Assembly (NCBI GenBank): GCA_018223085.1
Contig: JAAEZB010000028.1
Location: forward strand, 1-36,760
Origin: Paracoccaceae bacterium
GTDB taxonomy: Bacteria > Pseudomonadota > Alphaproteobacteria > Rhodobacterales > Rhodobacteraceae
Reading direction: 5' to 3'
DNA length: 36,760 nucleotides
In this document: piece by piece, positions 15,345-24,776 of the stretch
Position numbering within the stretch: the first letter of the stretch is position 1
Layout of the letters: each line of letters starts with the position of its first letter
Program-made: the position numbers and the translations under genes
The notes under the pieces: model-generated
Seen by the model: the letters and a program-made list of their open reading frames with translations, nothing else
Database searches by the model: none
What the model was told of the DNA's origin: nothing

Positions 15345-16736
15345 TTACATGTGGATCACACGTCCATAGGCATCCAGCACGCTTTCATGCATCATTTCAG
15401 AAAGCGTCGGATGCGGGAAGACCGTTTCCATGAGCTCCGCCTCGGTAGTTTCAAGCGTACGGCCGACGACATAGCCTTGGATCATCTCGGTGACTTCCGC
15501 CCCCACCATATGCGCGCCCAAAAGCTCGCCTGTCTTGGCGTCGAACACGGTTTTAACCATGCCTTCCGCTTCGCCAAGCGCGATGGCCTTGCCGTTGCCA
15601 ATAAAGGGGAATCGACCGACCTTAACCTCATAGCCAAGCTCTTTGGCCTTGGCTTCGCTATACCCGACCGAGGCCACCTGCGGATGACAATAGGTGCAGC
15701 CAGCGATGCTTTCGGGCTTGATCGGGTGCGGCTTTTGCCCTGCAATCAACTCGGCGACCATGACGCCCTCGTGGCTCGCTTTGTGCGCCAGCCACGGCGC
15801 CCCGGCAATGTCGCCGATCGCATAGAGGCCGTCGACGTCTGTGCGGCAATAGGCATCCGTCACGACATGGGTCCGGTCCACCTTGACGCCAAGCGCTTCA
15901 AGGCCGAGCCCTTCGACATTGCCGACAATCCCCACAGCCGAGATCACGGTATCGAACTCTTGCTTCTCAACTTTACCGCCAGTTTCGATATGCGCCGTGA
16001 CCTTGCCTTTGCCTCGATCCAGTTGCTTGACCATGGATTTCTCCATGATGGTCATGCCCTGTTTCTGAAACTGCTTTTTGGCAAAGGTGCTGATCTCGGC
16101 ATCCTCAACAGGAAGCACCCGGTCCATGACTTCGACCACCGTCGTATCGGCGCCGAGCGTGTTGTAAAAGCTCGCGAATTCGATCCCAATAGCGCCGGAC
16201 CCAATCACAAGGAGCTTCTTCGGCATCCGCGCCGGTTGCAGCGCGTGTTTGTAGGTCCAGACAAGATCGCCATCCGCCTCAAGCCCTGGAAGTTCCCGCG
16301 CCCGCGCGCCCGTCGCCAGCACGATATGCTTGGCCGACAGCTCTTCGCTCCCTTTCTCGGCCTTGACCACGACCTTACCCTTGCCCGGCAAGCTCGCCTC
16401 ACCCATCACAACGGTAATCTTGTTCTTCTTCATCAGGTGGCCGATACCAGAACTCAACTGCTTGGCCACACCACGTGAGCGTTTCACCACAGCATCCAGA
16501 TCATAAGAAAGGTTGTCCGCGCTCAGACCGAATTCTTTGGCCCGGTGCATGAGATGAAAGACCTCTGCCGAACGCAAGAGGGCCTTTGTCGGGATGCAGC
16601 CCCAGTTGAGACAAATCCCTCCCAAATGCTCGCGCTCAACGATGGCGACCTTGAGGCCCAACTGCGCGCCCCGGATCGCGGCCACGTAGCCGCCCGGCCC
16701 TGCGCCGATCACGATCATATCAAAAGACTTGGCCAT
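15345..16736 (-). CDS. lpdA: Dihydrolipoyl dehydrogenase (E3)
   Basis: A 463-aa flavoprotein that reoxidises dihydrolipoyl groups on E2 subunits of 2-oxoacid dehydrogenase complexes, reducing NAD. Motifs are the FAD-binding GAGPGG (11-16), the redox-active disulfide Cys42/Cys47 in GGICLNWGCIPTKALL, the NAD-binding GSGAIGIEFASFY, a second FAD motif YAIGDIAG, and the C-terminal His-Glu pair in HPHPTLSEMMHE. GGAGG lies about 7 nt before the ATG. It is 16 kb from pdhABC, but its promoter region carries a dyad almost identical to one before pdhA. It may therefore be the E3 of pyruvate dehydrogenase, possibly shared with other complexes. A methyltransferase-like gene follows. Confidence 0.96.
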   Translation of the reverse strand: MAKSFDMIVIGAGPGGYVAAIRGAQLGLKVAIVEREHLGGICLNWGCIPTKALLRSAEVFHLMHRAKEFGLSADNLSYDLDAVVKRSRGVAKQLSSGIGHLMKKNKITVVMGEASLPGKGKVVVKAEKGSEELSAKHIVLATGARARELPGLEADGDLVWTYKHALQPARMPKKLLVIGSGAIGIEFASFYNTLGADTTVVEVMDRVLPVEDAEISTFAKKQFQKQGMTIMEKSMVKQLDRGKGKVTAHIETGGKVEKQEFDTVISAVGIVGNVEGLGLEALGVKVDRTHVVTDAYCRTDVDGLYAIGDIAGAPWLAHKASHEGVMVAELIAGQKPHPIKPESIAGCTYCHPQVASVGYSEAKAKELGYEVKVGRFPFIGNGKAIALGEAEGMVKTVFDAKTGELLGAHMVGAEVTEMIQGYVVGRTLETTEAELMETVFPHPTLSEMMHESVLDAYGRVIHM

Positions 16737-16757
16737 GCCATCCTCCGAAATTCAATT

Positions 16758-16775
16758 TAGTTCAGCATTAAACTA
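16758..16775 (-). promoter_or_regulatory. Putative operator of lpdA shared with pdhA
   Basis: Read on the gene's strand the sequence is TAGTTTAATGCTGAACTA, an imperfect dyad ending 21 nt before the lpdA ATG. A 16-base core matches the dyad before pdhA at 13 positions (GTTTAAYGYTRAACTA), in the same orientation and at the same distance from the start codon. Such agreement suggests a common regulator. The identity of that regulator is not visible here. Confidence 0.6.
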
Positions 16776-16813
16776 TTTACCTCAGCGCTTCAAATGGGAT
16801 TTTACACACAATG

Positions 16814-16847
16814 AAAAAACCCGCGCGACTGCATCGCACGGGTTTTT
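16814..16847 (-). terminator. Terminator of the DUF924 gene
   Basis: A 9-bp stem AAAAACCCG / CGGGTTTTT with an extra 3-bp inner helix lies about 25 bp after the DUF924 stop codon. The minus strand carries a T-run from the A-rich side. Because the stem ends are A/T-rich on both sides it could also act in the plus direction, but no plus-strand gene precedes it. Confidence 0.82.
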
Positions 16848-16869
16848 AAAATTCTCGTGTATATGACAA

Positions 16870-17448
16870 TCAGCCGGCTTGCTGAAGCTGCTGCACTGTC
16901 TGCCCGTAACCACCGTTTTCGACATAGGCTTTTTCCGGGCCAGTCGATGCACGCGCGAGTGCCTCGTTGCGATAAGGGAAACGTCCAAATTGGCGGATCA
17001 CCTCGCGGTGAGCCTTGGCATGCAGCATGTTGGACGTGCCAGCCTCGGGCATGCGCTCTTTCATCAGGCGCACACAGCGCTCCTGATCGCACAGGTTCTC
17101 GGAATGCATCAGTGGGAGGTAAAAGAACTGGCGCGCCGGTTCGTCAATCTTCAGATCATAGCCCTGATGAATGGCGCCTTTGGCCGCTGCGAGGGCAATA
17201 CGGTCTGAGGAAAACGCCTTGGAGCTACCACGAAACATGTTTCTAGGAAGCTGGTCATTGAGAACCACATAGGCCAGCGCCCCGCTCGGATAAGTCAGCC
17301 ACTGGGCAAAGCTGCCCTCTTGTGCTGCCACCCAAGTATCCATGAAACCTTCACGCACTTGCGTATCCAGTTCGTCGGATACCTTGTACCACCCCTCTGG
17401 CCCGACATCGTCTAGCCAGAATTTCAAAATCTCTTCCGGGCTCGCCAT
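16870..17448 (-). CDS. DUF924 family protein
   Basis: A 192-aa soluble, mostly helical protein recognised as DUF924 by ILKFWLDDVGPEGWYKVSDELD near the N-terminus, LTYPSGALAYVVLNDQLPRNMFRGSSKAFSSD in the middle (residues about 51-82), and QFFYLPLMHSENLCDQERCV. The family is widespread in proteobacteria and has a TPR-like fold, but its function is unknown. The open frame extends 27 codons further upstream. The ATG at 17448 has GGAGAG about 7 nt before it and gives the conserved start. It follows the MFS transporter gene on the same strand with a 101-bp gap that contains several small inverted repeats, such as GTCAC-N6-GTGAC at 17473-17488. Confidence 0.9.
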   Translation of the reverse strand: MASPEEILKFWLDDVGPEGWYKVSDELDTQVREGFMDTWVAAQEGSFAQWLTYPSGALAYVVLNDQLPRNMFRGSSKAFSSDRIALAAAKGAIHQGYDLKIDEPARQFFYLPLMHSENLCDQERCVRLMKERMPEAGTSNMLHAKAHREVIRQFGRFPYRNEALARASTGPEKAYVENGGYGQTVQQLQQAG

Positions 17449-17549
17449 TGCCCTGCTCTCCTCACCATACGTCACCCACCTGTGACACAAAAACGTTACA
17501 CATGATCCCCAACGAAAAAACAGTAACAATTTGCGACAGGGGCGTCACA

Positions 17550-18809
17550 TTATGACGCAGCCTCAGTCTCTTCCTCCTCAAGGGCGGTTTCGATGGCGAA
17601 TTCTTGCGCAACCTCAACTGCAACTGGCGAAGAAGTGGGCATAACGGGGGCGTATGTTGCGGTTTCATCTGCGGTTGCCCGCCGCGTCATCCGGAAGGCC
17701 GCATATCCGCCAAGACCGATCATGAGCACCGCAATCAGCAAAAAGAAGCCCGAAGCACCAAAGCTCGACATGATCCACCCGGTCACGACCGGCCCTGCGA
17801 TGGCCCCCACCCCATTGACGAACACCATGCCGCCCGATGCTGCGGCCATATCTTCGGGTTCGAGAAAATCATTCGTATGCGCGATGAGTAGTGAATAGAG
17901 CGGATTGGATAGACCGCCAATGAGCGCCGCAGACACCAGAAGCAGGGTAAAGCTCTCTCCTGCCGCCATTCCAAGCACAGCCCCCAGCCCGCCCACAACA
18001 GCCGCAACCATGATCAAAACACGCCGGTCCATGCGATCGGAAAGCCATCCAAGCGGATACTGCAAGAAAGTCGCCCCGACATAGAAAGCCGCCACGAAAA
18101 TCGAGATTTCCCCGACACTGAGGCCGATCTTAGCGCCAAAAACAGCAGACATACCGAACTGTGCCGCGAACACGCTACCAAGGAGGAACATACCAATCAC
18201 ACCTAGCGGCGATGTTTCATACAAGCTGCGCAGGTTCATCGGCTTGGTCGTATCAAAGGCCGGGGTCGGCGAGATACTAAGCAAAATGGGCGCAAAAGAG
18301 ATCGAAACGAGCACCGAAGGGATTACAAAGAGGACAAATCCCGACGGATCGGCGGTCACAAGAAGGGCCTGTGCCGCGATAATCCCAATCATCTGCACAA
18401 TCACGTAGAGCGAAAGCGCCTGCCCCCGTGTCTCGTTGGTGGCTGCATTATTGAGCCAGCTTTCTGCCGTCACATACACACCCGAGAAACAGAACCCGAT
18501 AATGATCCGACCGATGGCCCAGACCCAGGGGTTGGCAAAGGTCGGGTAGAGGATCAAAACCGCCGAAATGAACGAGGCCAATGCCGCGAAGACCCGCACA
18601 TGACCGACGCGTCGGATCATCTCGGGTGCCATACGCGACCCCCCGAGGAAGCCAAGGAAGTAAGACGACATCACGATCGACATCTCGAAGGTCGAGAACC
18701 CTTCAATTTCTCCCCTGATACCAAGCAACGTCGACTGAAGGCCGTTGCCAACCATCAGCAGCATCATACCGAGCAGCAAAGCCCAGGCGTTGGACAAGAA
18801 CTGAAACAT
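17550..18809 (-). CDS. MFS transporter (YcaD-like)
   Basis: A 419-aa major facilitator superfamily protein with about 12 hydrophobic segments. The N-terminal half includes GRIIIGFCFSGVYVTAESWLNNAATNETRGQALSLY, a pattern seen in the YcaD-like subgroup. The loop between helices 8 and 9 contains GWLSDRMDRR, a typical MFS motif A. The C-terminal tail is cytoplasmic, acidic and rich in Ala/Glu (ALEEEETEAAS). The substrate cannot be deduced. TGGAGAG precedes the ATG by about 5 nt. It lies 86 bp downstream of queA, so it may be read from the queA transcript. A short dyad GCGTCA/TGACGC (17542-17558) overlaps its stop codon, but no T-run follows. Confidence 0.9.
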   Translation of the reverse strand: MFQFLSNAWALLLGMMLLMVGNGLQSTLLGIRGEIEGFSTFEMSIVMSSYFLGFLGGSRMAPEMIRRVGHVRVFAALASFISAVLILYPTFANPWVWAIGRIIIGFCFSGVYVTAESWLNNAATNETRGQALSLYVIVQMIGIIAAQALLVTADPSGFVLFVIPSVLVSISFAPILLSISPTPAFDTTKPMNLRSLYETSPLGVIGMFLLGSVFAAQFGMSAVFGAKIGLSVGEISIFVAAFYVGATFLQYPLGWLSDRMDRRVLIMVAAVVGGLGAVLGMAAGESFTLLLVSAALIGGLSNPLYSLLIAHTNDFLEPEDMAAASGGMVFVNGVGAIAGPVVTGWIMSSFGASGFFLLIAVLMIGLGGYAAFRMTRRATADETATYAPVMPTSSPVAVEVAQEFAIETALEEEETEAAS

Positions 18810-18895
18810 TGATCTCTCCAGAAGGGGTCTCTTCGCAATAGAGCGCGCAGGTTTACCGGTGCCTCATAGTAGCGACATTTTACAATCCGCCCGCG

Positions 18896-19954
18896 TCACC
18901 CTTTCGAGGGTAACAACAAAGAGGCATCGCCATATGAAAAAAATCGGTAATCGGCATCAATCGCATGCGCATAGATCGCCTTGATAGGCTCCACGCCCAT
19001 AAGTGCCGAAACAAGCATCATCAAAGTCGATTTGGGCAGATGGAAATTCGTCATCAACGCGTCGGCGACGCGAAACTCAAAACCCGGATAGATGAAGATA
19101 TCTGTCTCGCCCTGCCATGGGGCAATTGCACCGCTCGCGCGCGCGGCGCTTTCGATCAGGCGCAACGCCGTAGTGCCAACAGGGATCACGCGCCCGCCCG
19201 CCGCCTTGGTTGCGGCAATCTCGGCTGCGGCTTTGTCGCTGACATGGCCCCACTCGGCGTGCATCTTGTGCTTGGTCACATCCTCGACCTTGACCGGCAG
19301 GAAGGTGCCTGCGCCGACATGCAAGGTCACGAAGGTGAAATCGACTCCCATCGCCCTCAGACGCTCAAGAAGTGATGGGTCGAAATGCAGCGAGGCCGTC
19401 GGTGCGGCCACTGCGCCGCTATTACGGGCAAAGACAGTCTGATAGTCGTCCTTATCACGTTCATCCGCCGCGCGTTTGGCCGCAATATAGGGCGGCAACG
19501 GCATCATCCCCGCCTCTGCCAGCGCCGCATCGAAATTCTCGCCTTCAAGGTTGAAACGCAAGATGCCCTGCCCGTCTTCCTTGGCCAAAAGCGTAGCCCT
19601 GAGACGGTCGGAAAACATCACCTCTTCGCCCTCGCGGATCTTCTTCAGGGGTTTCAGCAAAGCCGACCATGCGCCATCGCCACGCGGTTCAAGAAGCGTC
19701 ACTTCTATACGCGCCTCGGTGGGGCCCTCCGCACCGACCCGGTGGCGACGACCGCTTAGGCGTGCCGGGATTACCTTGGTATCGTTCAGCACAAGCCGAT
19801 CCCCGGGCCGAAGCCAGTCAGGCAGTTCAGAGACACTCGAATCCGTGATCCTGTCCCCTTCTGCCACAAGAAGGCGAGCCGAGCTTCTGGGCTCTGCAGG
19901 GCGTGTGGCGATCAACCGCTCGGGAAGATCGAAATCGAAATCAGAAAGCTGCAT
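18896..19954 (-). CDS. queA: tRNA preQ1(34) S-adenosylmethionine ribosyltransferase-isomerase
   Basis: A 352-aa QueA, which transfers and rearranges the ribosyl part of S-adenosylmethionine onto preQ1 in tRNA to form epoxyqueuosine at the wobble base. Family sequences include the N-terminal [34 protein letters not shown] near 58, MPLPPYI near 157, [19 protein letters not shown] (an otherwise conserved [16 protein letters not shown] block, with S in place of G), and [11 protein letters not shown]. The MSxLMG-type ending contains [15 protein letters not shown]. The start was placed at MQLSDF, five codons into the open frame, with GAGTAGG upstream. Only 4 bp separate it from the stop codon of the AsmA-like gene, so translation is probably coupled to that gene. 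Confidence 0.97.
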   Translation of the reverse strand: MQLSDFDFDLPERLIATRPAEPRSSARLLVAEGDRITDSSVSELPDWLRPGDRLVLNDTKVIPARLSGRRHRVGAEGPTEARIEVTLLEPRGDGAWSALLKPLKKIREGEEVMFSDRLRATLLAKEDGQGILRFNLEGENFDAALAEAGMMPLPPYIAAKRAADERDKDDYQTVFARNSGAVAAPTASLHFDPSLLERLRAMGVDFTFVTLHVGAGTFLPVKVEDVTKHKMHAEWGHVSDKAAAEIAATKAAGGRVIPVGTTALRLIESAARASGAIAPWQGETDIFIYPGFEFRVADALMTNFHLPKSTLMMLVSALMGVEPIKAIYAHAIDADYRFFSYGDASLLLPSKG

Positions 19955-19958
19955 TCGC

Positions 19959-22900
19959 CTACTCTTCAAGATTCGGGGCTGGGCGGCGGAAAATCTCTCG
20001 TAAGAAGCCGGGCGTCAAGGCCGAGAGCGGATTGACCGACACACGCATCAAATCAGGCGTGCCACGCAAACGGTAATTGAACGCAATAAGCCCCTCGCCT
20101 TTCTTGGCTACGATCCGGCCAATGGCATTAACGATATAAAGCGGCGATAGGGCCCCCTGAAAATCCATCTGACGCGATGCAATGTCATAAATCCCGTCGA
20201 GTGAAATCCCCATGGCGGGGCCAACAGCGCTGCTCTCGCCAATGATAATCTGTTGGGGGGTCAGACGGAATTTGCCGATGACATCGGAAAAATGGATGCC
20301 CGAGCCATTAAGCTGCTCCAGAAGGCCAACGATACTAACGGCATTCAACACTTCCGCCATCGCCGGAGCGTTCTGAATACGGATATTTTCAATTTTGACA
20401 TAACCATCAAAGACACCCGGCCCCTGAATCGGGGTCAGTGCCATTTGCAGCGTGCCGCCATCTGAGGCCTCCGAAAACCCGAGGGCCGTGATAACCTTAC
20501 CAGCCTGTCGCGACCGAAGATCAATGCGGGTACGACCGTTCAGCGGCGAGAAGGCCCCTTCGACAGGCGCCTGACCATTGAGCCGCCCGGCAAACGCCCC
20601 CCGCATCTGGGCTCCGCCGAGGGTCTCCAACGTGACATCGCTAAGATAAATCCCGTCCGTGACCTGCACTCGATCAAGCCGCCCGGTGATCGGCCCGGTT
20701 TCGCTGTCCGCCGGAGCGCCGCCCGACGGCAGCCCCCGCATATCAAGACGCCCGCCTTTGACAACAATCGCCGGGGGAACGCCCTCGCCACGCCCGACCA
20801 AAGCCCCCTGCCCCCTAAGCCAAGTCCCGACGCTGAAGCTCGCAAACTCAGCACTGTCGAGCGATCCACTGTCCTTAAGGGTAACTTTCCCCTCAGCCTC
20901 AAGGCCAGCCGCCTCAAGCGTCACGGAATTGACCACCGGTGGCTGGGCGAGCGTCATAGCCATGGCAAGCGCACCCTTGGTTTTCGCCGATTTTCGCCAA
21001 TCCAATGCGGCAAAGGATAGGGTCGCCCCCACGAGGTCCGACGTCAGGCGCATGCGTGGCGGTTGGCCCTTGGTAAAATCAATGCGGAAATCAGCATCCG
21101 CTGCGCCTTGGACTGTGCCCTCGGGGAGACCGATGCGAAACTCTTCGAGTGCACGCGGACCAAGTTCGGCCTGCCCCTCCAGAACGCTGGTGCCATCAGC
21201 CTCTTCCCCAAGACCCGATTGCCACACCGCCCGGAAAGGCACAGTCCCCAACTGCCCGGCCCCCGAAAAGATCAAGCGTCCGTTGGAGGCATCCCAATTG
21301 GCAGCGCCCCTGATCGTCTTATCTTTTACGAAATGGTCGCTCGTGAAGGCGGGCAATGTCCCACGCAAATGAAACGCCACCTGATCCTTAGGCAGGTTCT
21401 TTTTCAGAAGCAGTTCGATAGACCCCTCTGCGAAAACCTCTCCTTTGGCGAGGGTGACCGGCAGATCGGCCTTATCCATGGCCGAAAGCGGCGGTCGGTT
21501 CAGCAGAGAGAGCGCCGCCGGGATTGGCCCATGCGCTTTCAGAGAAACACGTGCCGGGGCAGGTTTTTGCCGTGTGTCGAGAATGGTAAATCCGGTGCCA
21601 GCCGCACTAATTTTTCCACCTTGATCCGCCGTGACATAGCCCTGTTCCGCCGCAACCCGGAAGGCATTGTCAGAAAAGCTCGCATAGCCAGCTGCCCCTT
21701 GCATATCCGGGAGGGTTTTGAGGAACCGCATATCGAGATCCCGGAACTGAAAATCTGCATGAACCTTAGGCTTATCGCCTCCCTGCGATCGCAGAGCGAC
21801 ACGAGCGGAATGCATGTCGAGAGCATGAATATTTTCGTCGATCCAGATACGCAGCTTGGGCAGAAAAACCTCAGGCCAAAGCCCCAGAACCCGGCGATGA
21901 TCCAAGCTGTTGGCACGAGCATTGAGTGCATATTCCCAATTGTCCGGCGTCGTGCGCACCTCTCCACGCAACGATAACGTTTGATCGCCCTCGATCAGAA
22001 CGGCTTGACCAAGCGACACCTCGAAGGGGGACAGCCTAAGGCGGAAATCAGCAAACGCCTGGTCGAGTGCAACGGGGATCGTCTCGCGGGCATTTGGGTT
22101 GACCTCAAGCTGGTCAAGGCGCAGTTGCACGACCATTTCGCCCGGCAGGCCAAGCTCCATATTCCGCAACAGCGCCTTACCGTTTGCCGTGGTCCGAACC
22201 CACGGTGCCTGTACGGATAGCTCATCAAGGATGAGGGTCGCCGTCCCCGGTTCATAGCTCAGGTAGGTATGCGCGGATTCAAAGGGGATCGGGCTCACGG
22301 TATCGGTCGGCTGAAGGGCGCCCTCACCGATTTGAAGCGCCGCGCTGGTTGCCCCAAGCGCGCCATCAGCGTCGATCGAGCTCCGCATCGACCCGGAGAT
22401 CGGCGCGCGCAGTATGTCGAGCCAGGCCAACGCGGGAGATTGCGAGGCGATATCCTCGGCGGGCACATCCTCGAACGTAACCCCAAACCGCGCCGCATCC
22501 GAGCCGTAATCCGTCTCGTAGGTCATTTCGAGCGACGTCACATAATCCCGCGCCCCAAGCGCCACAAGGCTGGCCGACAATGCAATGCTATCGTCATCCC
22601 GCAACAAACGCGCCTGTCCGCCGTCAATGGTCCATCCCTTGCCCGCGCGCACATCCTCATAACGCAAGGTCACCGATCTCAGGCTGGCGGCGGAAAGTTG
22701 CGCAAGCCAAGGCTTTGCAAGCCCCTCTTTCAACTCGCGCGACAGGCTCGCCAATGTCGTCCGCCGATCAACCGGGTCAACCGACTGTCCATTGTCACCA
22801 AGTGCCACACTGATCGACCCATCAGACAGGCGCCGCATGTTGAGGAAAATTCCGCTGACGTGAAGCTCGCTTGGCGCAAGCCTTCCATCCCGCAATGCCT

Positions 22901-23291
22901 CGATGGCAAAGGTGCTGTCGATCTCGGAAATTTCGACCATGGCCCCGGTTTCAAGATCCTGCAACGAGACCGAAGAGGCCCGAATGCGTGGCTGCCAGTT
23001 TTCTTCAAGAACGATAGAAATCTCAGCAATATCAACATCTAGGCCCGGAACTTCCTGTGCAACGGCTTCAATAATCCGTTCCGCAGCCCAGTCCGGCAAT
23101 GTCAGACTGCGCTGAAGCAACAGGACGAGGGCCAGCCCCGCAATCCCCGCCATAAGCGACAGACTGAGCAGCATCCACAACCCAATCCGCCGACGACGCG
23201 GGCGGGTCGGTTCGATAGGGGCATTGGTGTCTTCGGGTTCGTTCAGGGGAGCCTCGGTTGGTTTTCTGGTTGGGCTTGCTCGTTGGCTCAC
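19959..23291 (-). CDS. AsmA/YhdP-like inner-membrane-anchored protein
   Basis: A protein of about 1110 aa. An N-terminal cytoplasmic stretch ends in RPRRRR and is followed by one membrane helix ([23 protein letters not shown]). The long remainder is periplasmic and dominated by beta-strand repeats typical of AsmA-like proteins (DUF3971 followed by an AsmA-like C-terminal region, with [27 protein letters not shown] near the end). Proteins of this type (YhdP, TamB, AsmA) are thought to form grooved bridges for phospholipid transport between the two membranes. The start is taken as GTG at 23291 with TAGGG upstream. Longer starts would overlap the divergent peroxiredoxin gene. It is followed immediately by queA. 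Confidence 0.85.
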   Translation of the reverse strand: MSQRASPTRKPTEAPLNEPEDTNAPIEPTRPRRRRIGLWMLLSLSLMAGIAGLALVLLLQRSLTLPDWAAERIIEAVAQEVPGLDVDIAEISIVLEENWQPRIRASSVSLQDLETGAMVEISEIDSTFAIEALRDGRLAPSELHVSGIFLNMRRLSDGSISVALGDNGQSVDPVDRRTTLASLSRELKEGLAKPWLAQLSAASLRSVTLRYEDVRAGKGWTIDGGQARLLRDDDSIALSASLVALGARDYVTSLEMTYETDYGSDAARFGVTFEDVPAEDIASQSPALAWLDILRAPISGSMRSSIDADGALGATSAALQIGEGALQPTDTVSPIPFESAHTYLSYEPGTATLILDELSVQAPWVRTTANGKALLRNMELGLPGEMVVQLRLDQLEVNPNARETIPVALDQAFADFRLRLSPFEVSLGQAVLIEGDQTLSLRGEVRTTPDNWEYALNARANSLDHRRVLGLWPEVFLPKLRIWIDENIHALDMHSARVALRSQGGDKPKVHADFQFRDLDMRFLKTLPDMQGAAGYASFSDNAFRVAAEQGYVTADQGGKISAAGTGFTILDTRQKPAPARVSLKAHGPIPAALSLLNRPPLSAMDKADLPVTLAKGEVFAEGSIELLLKKNLPKDQVAFHLRGTLPAFTSDHFVKDKTIRGAANWDASNGRLIFSGAGQLGTVPFRAVWQSGLGEEADGTSVLEGQAELGPRALEEFRIGLPEGTVQGAADADFRIDFTKGQPPRMRLTSDLVGATLSFAALDWRKSAKTKGALAMAMTLAQPPVVNSVTLEAAGLEAEGKVTLKDSGSLDSAEFASFSVGTWLRGQGALVGRGEGVPPAIVVKGGRLDMRGLPSGGAPADSETGPITGRLDRVQVTDGIYLSDVTLETLGGAQMRGAFAGRLNGQAPVEGAFSPLNGRTRIDLRSRQAGKVITALGFSEASDGGTLQMALTPIQGPGVFDGYVKIENIRIQNAPAMAEVLNAVSIVGLLEQLNGSGIHFSDVIGKFRLTPQQIIIGESSAVGPAMGISLDGIYDIASRQMDFQGALSPLYIVNAIGRIVAKKGEGLIAFNYRLRGTPDLMRVSVNPLSALTPGFLREIFRRPAPNLEE

Positions 23292-23331
23292 ACTATATAC
23301 CCTACGTAAGAGACACCCAAGGACAGAGCAC

Positions 23332-23793
23332 ATGATTGATCTCAATGATATCGCCCCCGATTTCACCCTACCCGCCAGCGGCGACACAAACGTCACCTTG
23401 TCCGCCTTGCGCCCGGCTCCTGTAGTCCTGTTCTTCTATCCGCGTGACAACACCGCGGGCTGCACCCGCGAAGCGATGGAATTCACAGAGGCACTTGGTG
23501 CATTCGAAGCCGCAGGGGCAAAGGTCTTTGGCATTTCCAAAGACAGCCTTGCATCGCATGAGAAATTCATCGCCAAAAAAGAGCTTGGCATGCCGCTTCT
23601 ATCGGACGAGGCGGATACAGTCTGCGAGGACTATGGTGTTTGGAAAGAAAAGAAGATGTACGGCAAGACCTTCATGGGGATCGAACGGTCGACTTTTTTG
23701 ATTGATGGCGAGGGACGGATCGCCGGACTCTGGCGCAAGGTCAAAGTCGATGGCCACGTGACCGAGGTTCTTGAGGCGGTGAAGGCTCTATGA
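23332..23793 (+). CDS. bcp: BCP-type peroxiredoxin
   Basis: A 153-aa thiol peroxidase of the PrxQ/BCP group, which reduces hydrogen peroxide and organic hydroperoxides in the cytoplasm. The peroxidatic Cys44 lies in FYPRDNTAGCTREA, where the family usually reads PGCT. The position five residues later, where E. coli BCP has its resolving Cys, is Met49. A second cysteine, Cys98 in DEADTVCEDYGVW, could resolve the sulfenic acid, or an external thiol does so. The longest frame starts 36 codons earlier, but MIDLNDIAPDFTLPA is the family start and has AAGGA about 8 nt before it. It is divergent from the AsmA-like gene, and its end overlaps the DUF455 gene by 4 bp. Confidence 0.94.
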   Translation: MIDLNDIAPDFTLPASGDTNVTLSALRPAPVVLFFYPRDNTAGCTREAMEFTEALGAFEAAGAKVFGISKDSLASHEKFIAKKELGMPLLSDEADTVCEDYGVWKEKKMYGKTFMGIERSTFLIDGEGRIAGLWRKVKVDGHVTEVLEAVKAL

Positions 23794-24623
23794 GCAATCT
23801 GACTCTTTCGGAAATGGCGGTTGAGGTGCTCACAACCGCCGATGGGCGCGCAAAAACCGCGCTTTCGCACAAATATGCGGCGCGGTGGTTTGCCGCACGC
23901 GCCGCCGGAGAGGTCATCGAGATTGGCAATGCGGTTCCGCCATTGCGACCTGCACGCCCGGAAAAGCCCGAGCTCCTATCGCCTCGCGACGTGCCTCGCC
24001 GCCGCCCCGGTAGCCCCGAAGGCCGGATCGCGCTTCTCCATGCGGTGGCGCATATCGAATTGAACGCAGTGGACCTGCATTGGGATATTATCGCGCGCTT
24101 TACGGACACCCCGATGCCAATCGGGTTCTATGACGACTGGGTTAAATCAGCCGACGAAGAATCCAAACATTTCAACCTTATATGCGACTGCCTTGAAGCG
24201 ATGGGAAGCCATTATGGCGCGCTCGCGGCGCATGCGGGCATGTGGCGCGCTGCCGAGGACACGGCCGAGGATTTCATGGGGCGCCTCGCCGTTGTGCCCA
24301 TGGTTCTTGAGGCGCGCGGACTTGATGTGACGCCGGGAATGATCGAGATTTTCCAAAAGGCTAAGGAAGAGCAGACCATCGCCGCCTTGCACACGATTTA
24401 CGCCGAAGAGGTTGGCCATGTGGCCTATGGCGCGAAATGGTTCAACTTCCTGTGTGGGCGCGACAATCTCGACCCCAAAGGAGTCTTCCATAGCTTGGTA
24501 GACCGCTATTTCCATTCAAAGCTCAAAGCGCCGTTTAACGAAGAAAAACGGGCCGAAGCGGGCCTCCCGCCAGATTTTTACTGGCCACTGGCTGACGAAT
24601 TGCCGCCTCCTTATGCACGGTGA
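23790..24623 (+). CDS. DUF455 family ferritin-like protein
   Basis: A 277-aa helical protein of the DUF455 family, which belongs to the ferritin-like diiron proteins. Probable metal-binding helices can be seen: LLHAVAHIELNAVDLHWD (about 82-99), DEESKHFNLICDCLE (about 121-135), VVPMVLEARGLDVTP and IYAEEVGHVAYGAKWF (about 204-219), each with the Glu and His residues expected of four-helix diiron sites. Its reaction is unknown. The start codon overlaps the peroxiredoxin stop (ATGA), so the two proteins are co-translated. A role linked to oxidative stress is a guess from this pairing. The 153 bp that follow contain no obvious gene or strong terminator. Confidence 0.88.
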   Translation: MSNLTLSEMAVEVLTTADGRAKTALSHKYAARWFAARAAGEVIEIGNAVPPLRPARPEKPELLSPRDVPRRRPGSPEGRIALLHAVAHIELNAVDLHWDIIARFTDTPMPIGFYDDWVKSADEESKHFNLICDCLEAMGSHYGALAAHAGMWRAAEDTAEDFMGRLAVVPMVLEARGLDVTPGMIEIFQKAKEEQTIAALHTIYAEEVGHVAYGAKWFNFLCGRDNLDPKGVFHSLVDRYFHSKLKAPFNEEKRAEAGLPPDFYWPLADELPPPYAR

Positions 24624-24776
24624 TCGGCAAGTCCTTGCCCATGCGCGATTTTATCCTGTTGTCCTTCTCGCAAGAGATGGGCAAAAACCTTGCTCGAATG
24701 CGTCCAAATGGTTAAGACCTCCTGCGTCGGGGTTCCATACGGCTCCGCAGATGAGACAGGGACGAGGACGACAGCA

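Noticed and set aside
23292-23396. 35-codon N-terminal extension of the AsmA-like protein
   Set aside because: It would overlap the start of the divergent peroxiredoxin gene, and a GTG with a plausible ribosome-binding site is available at 23291.
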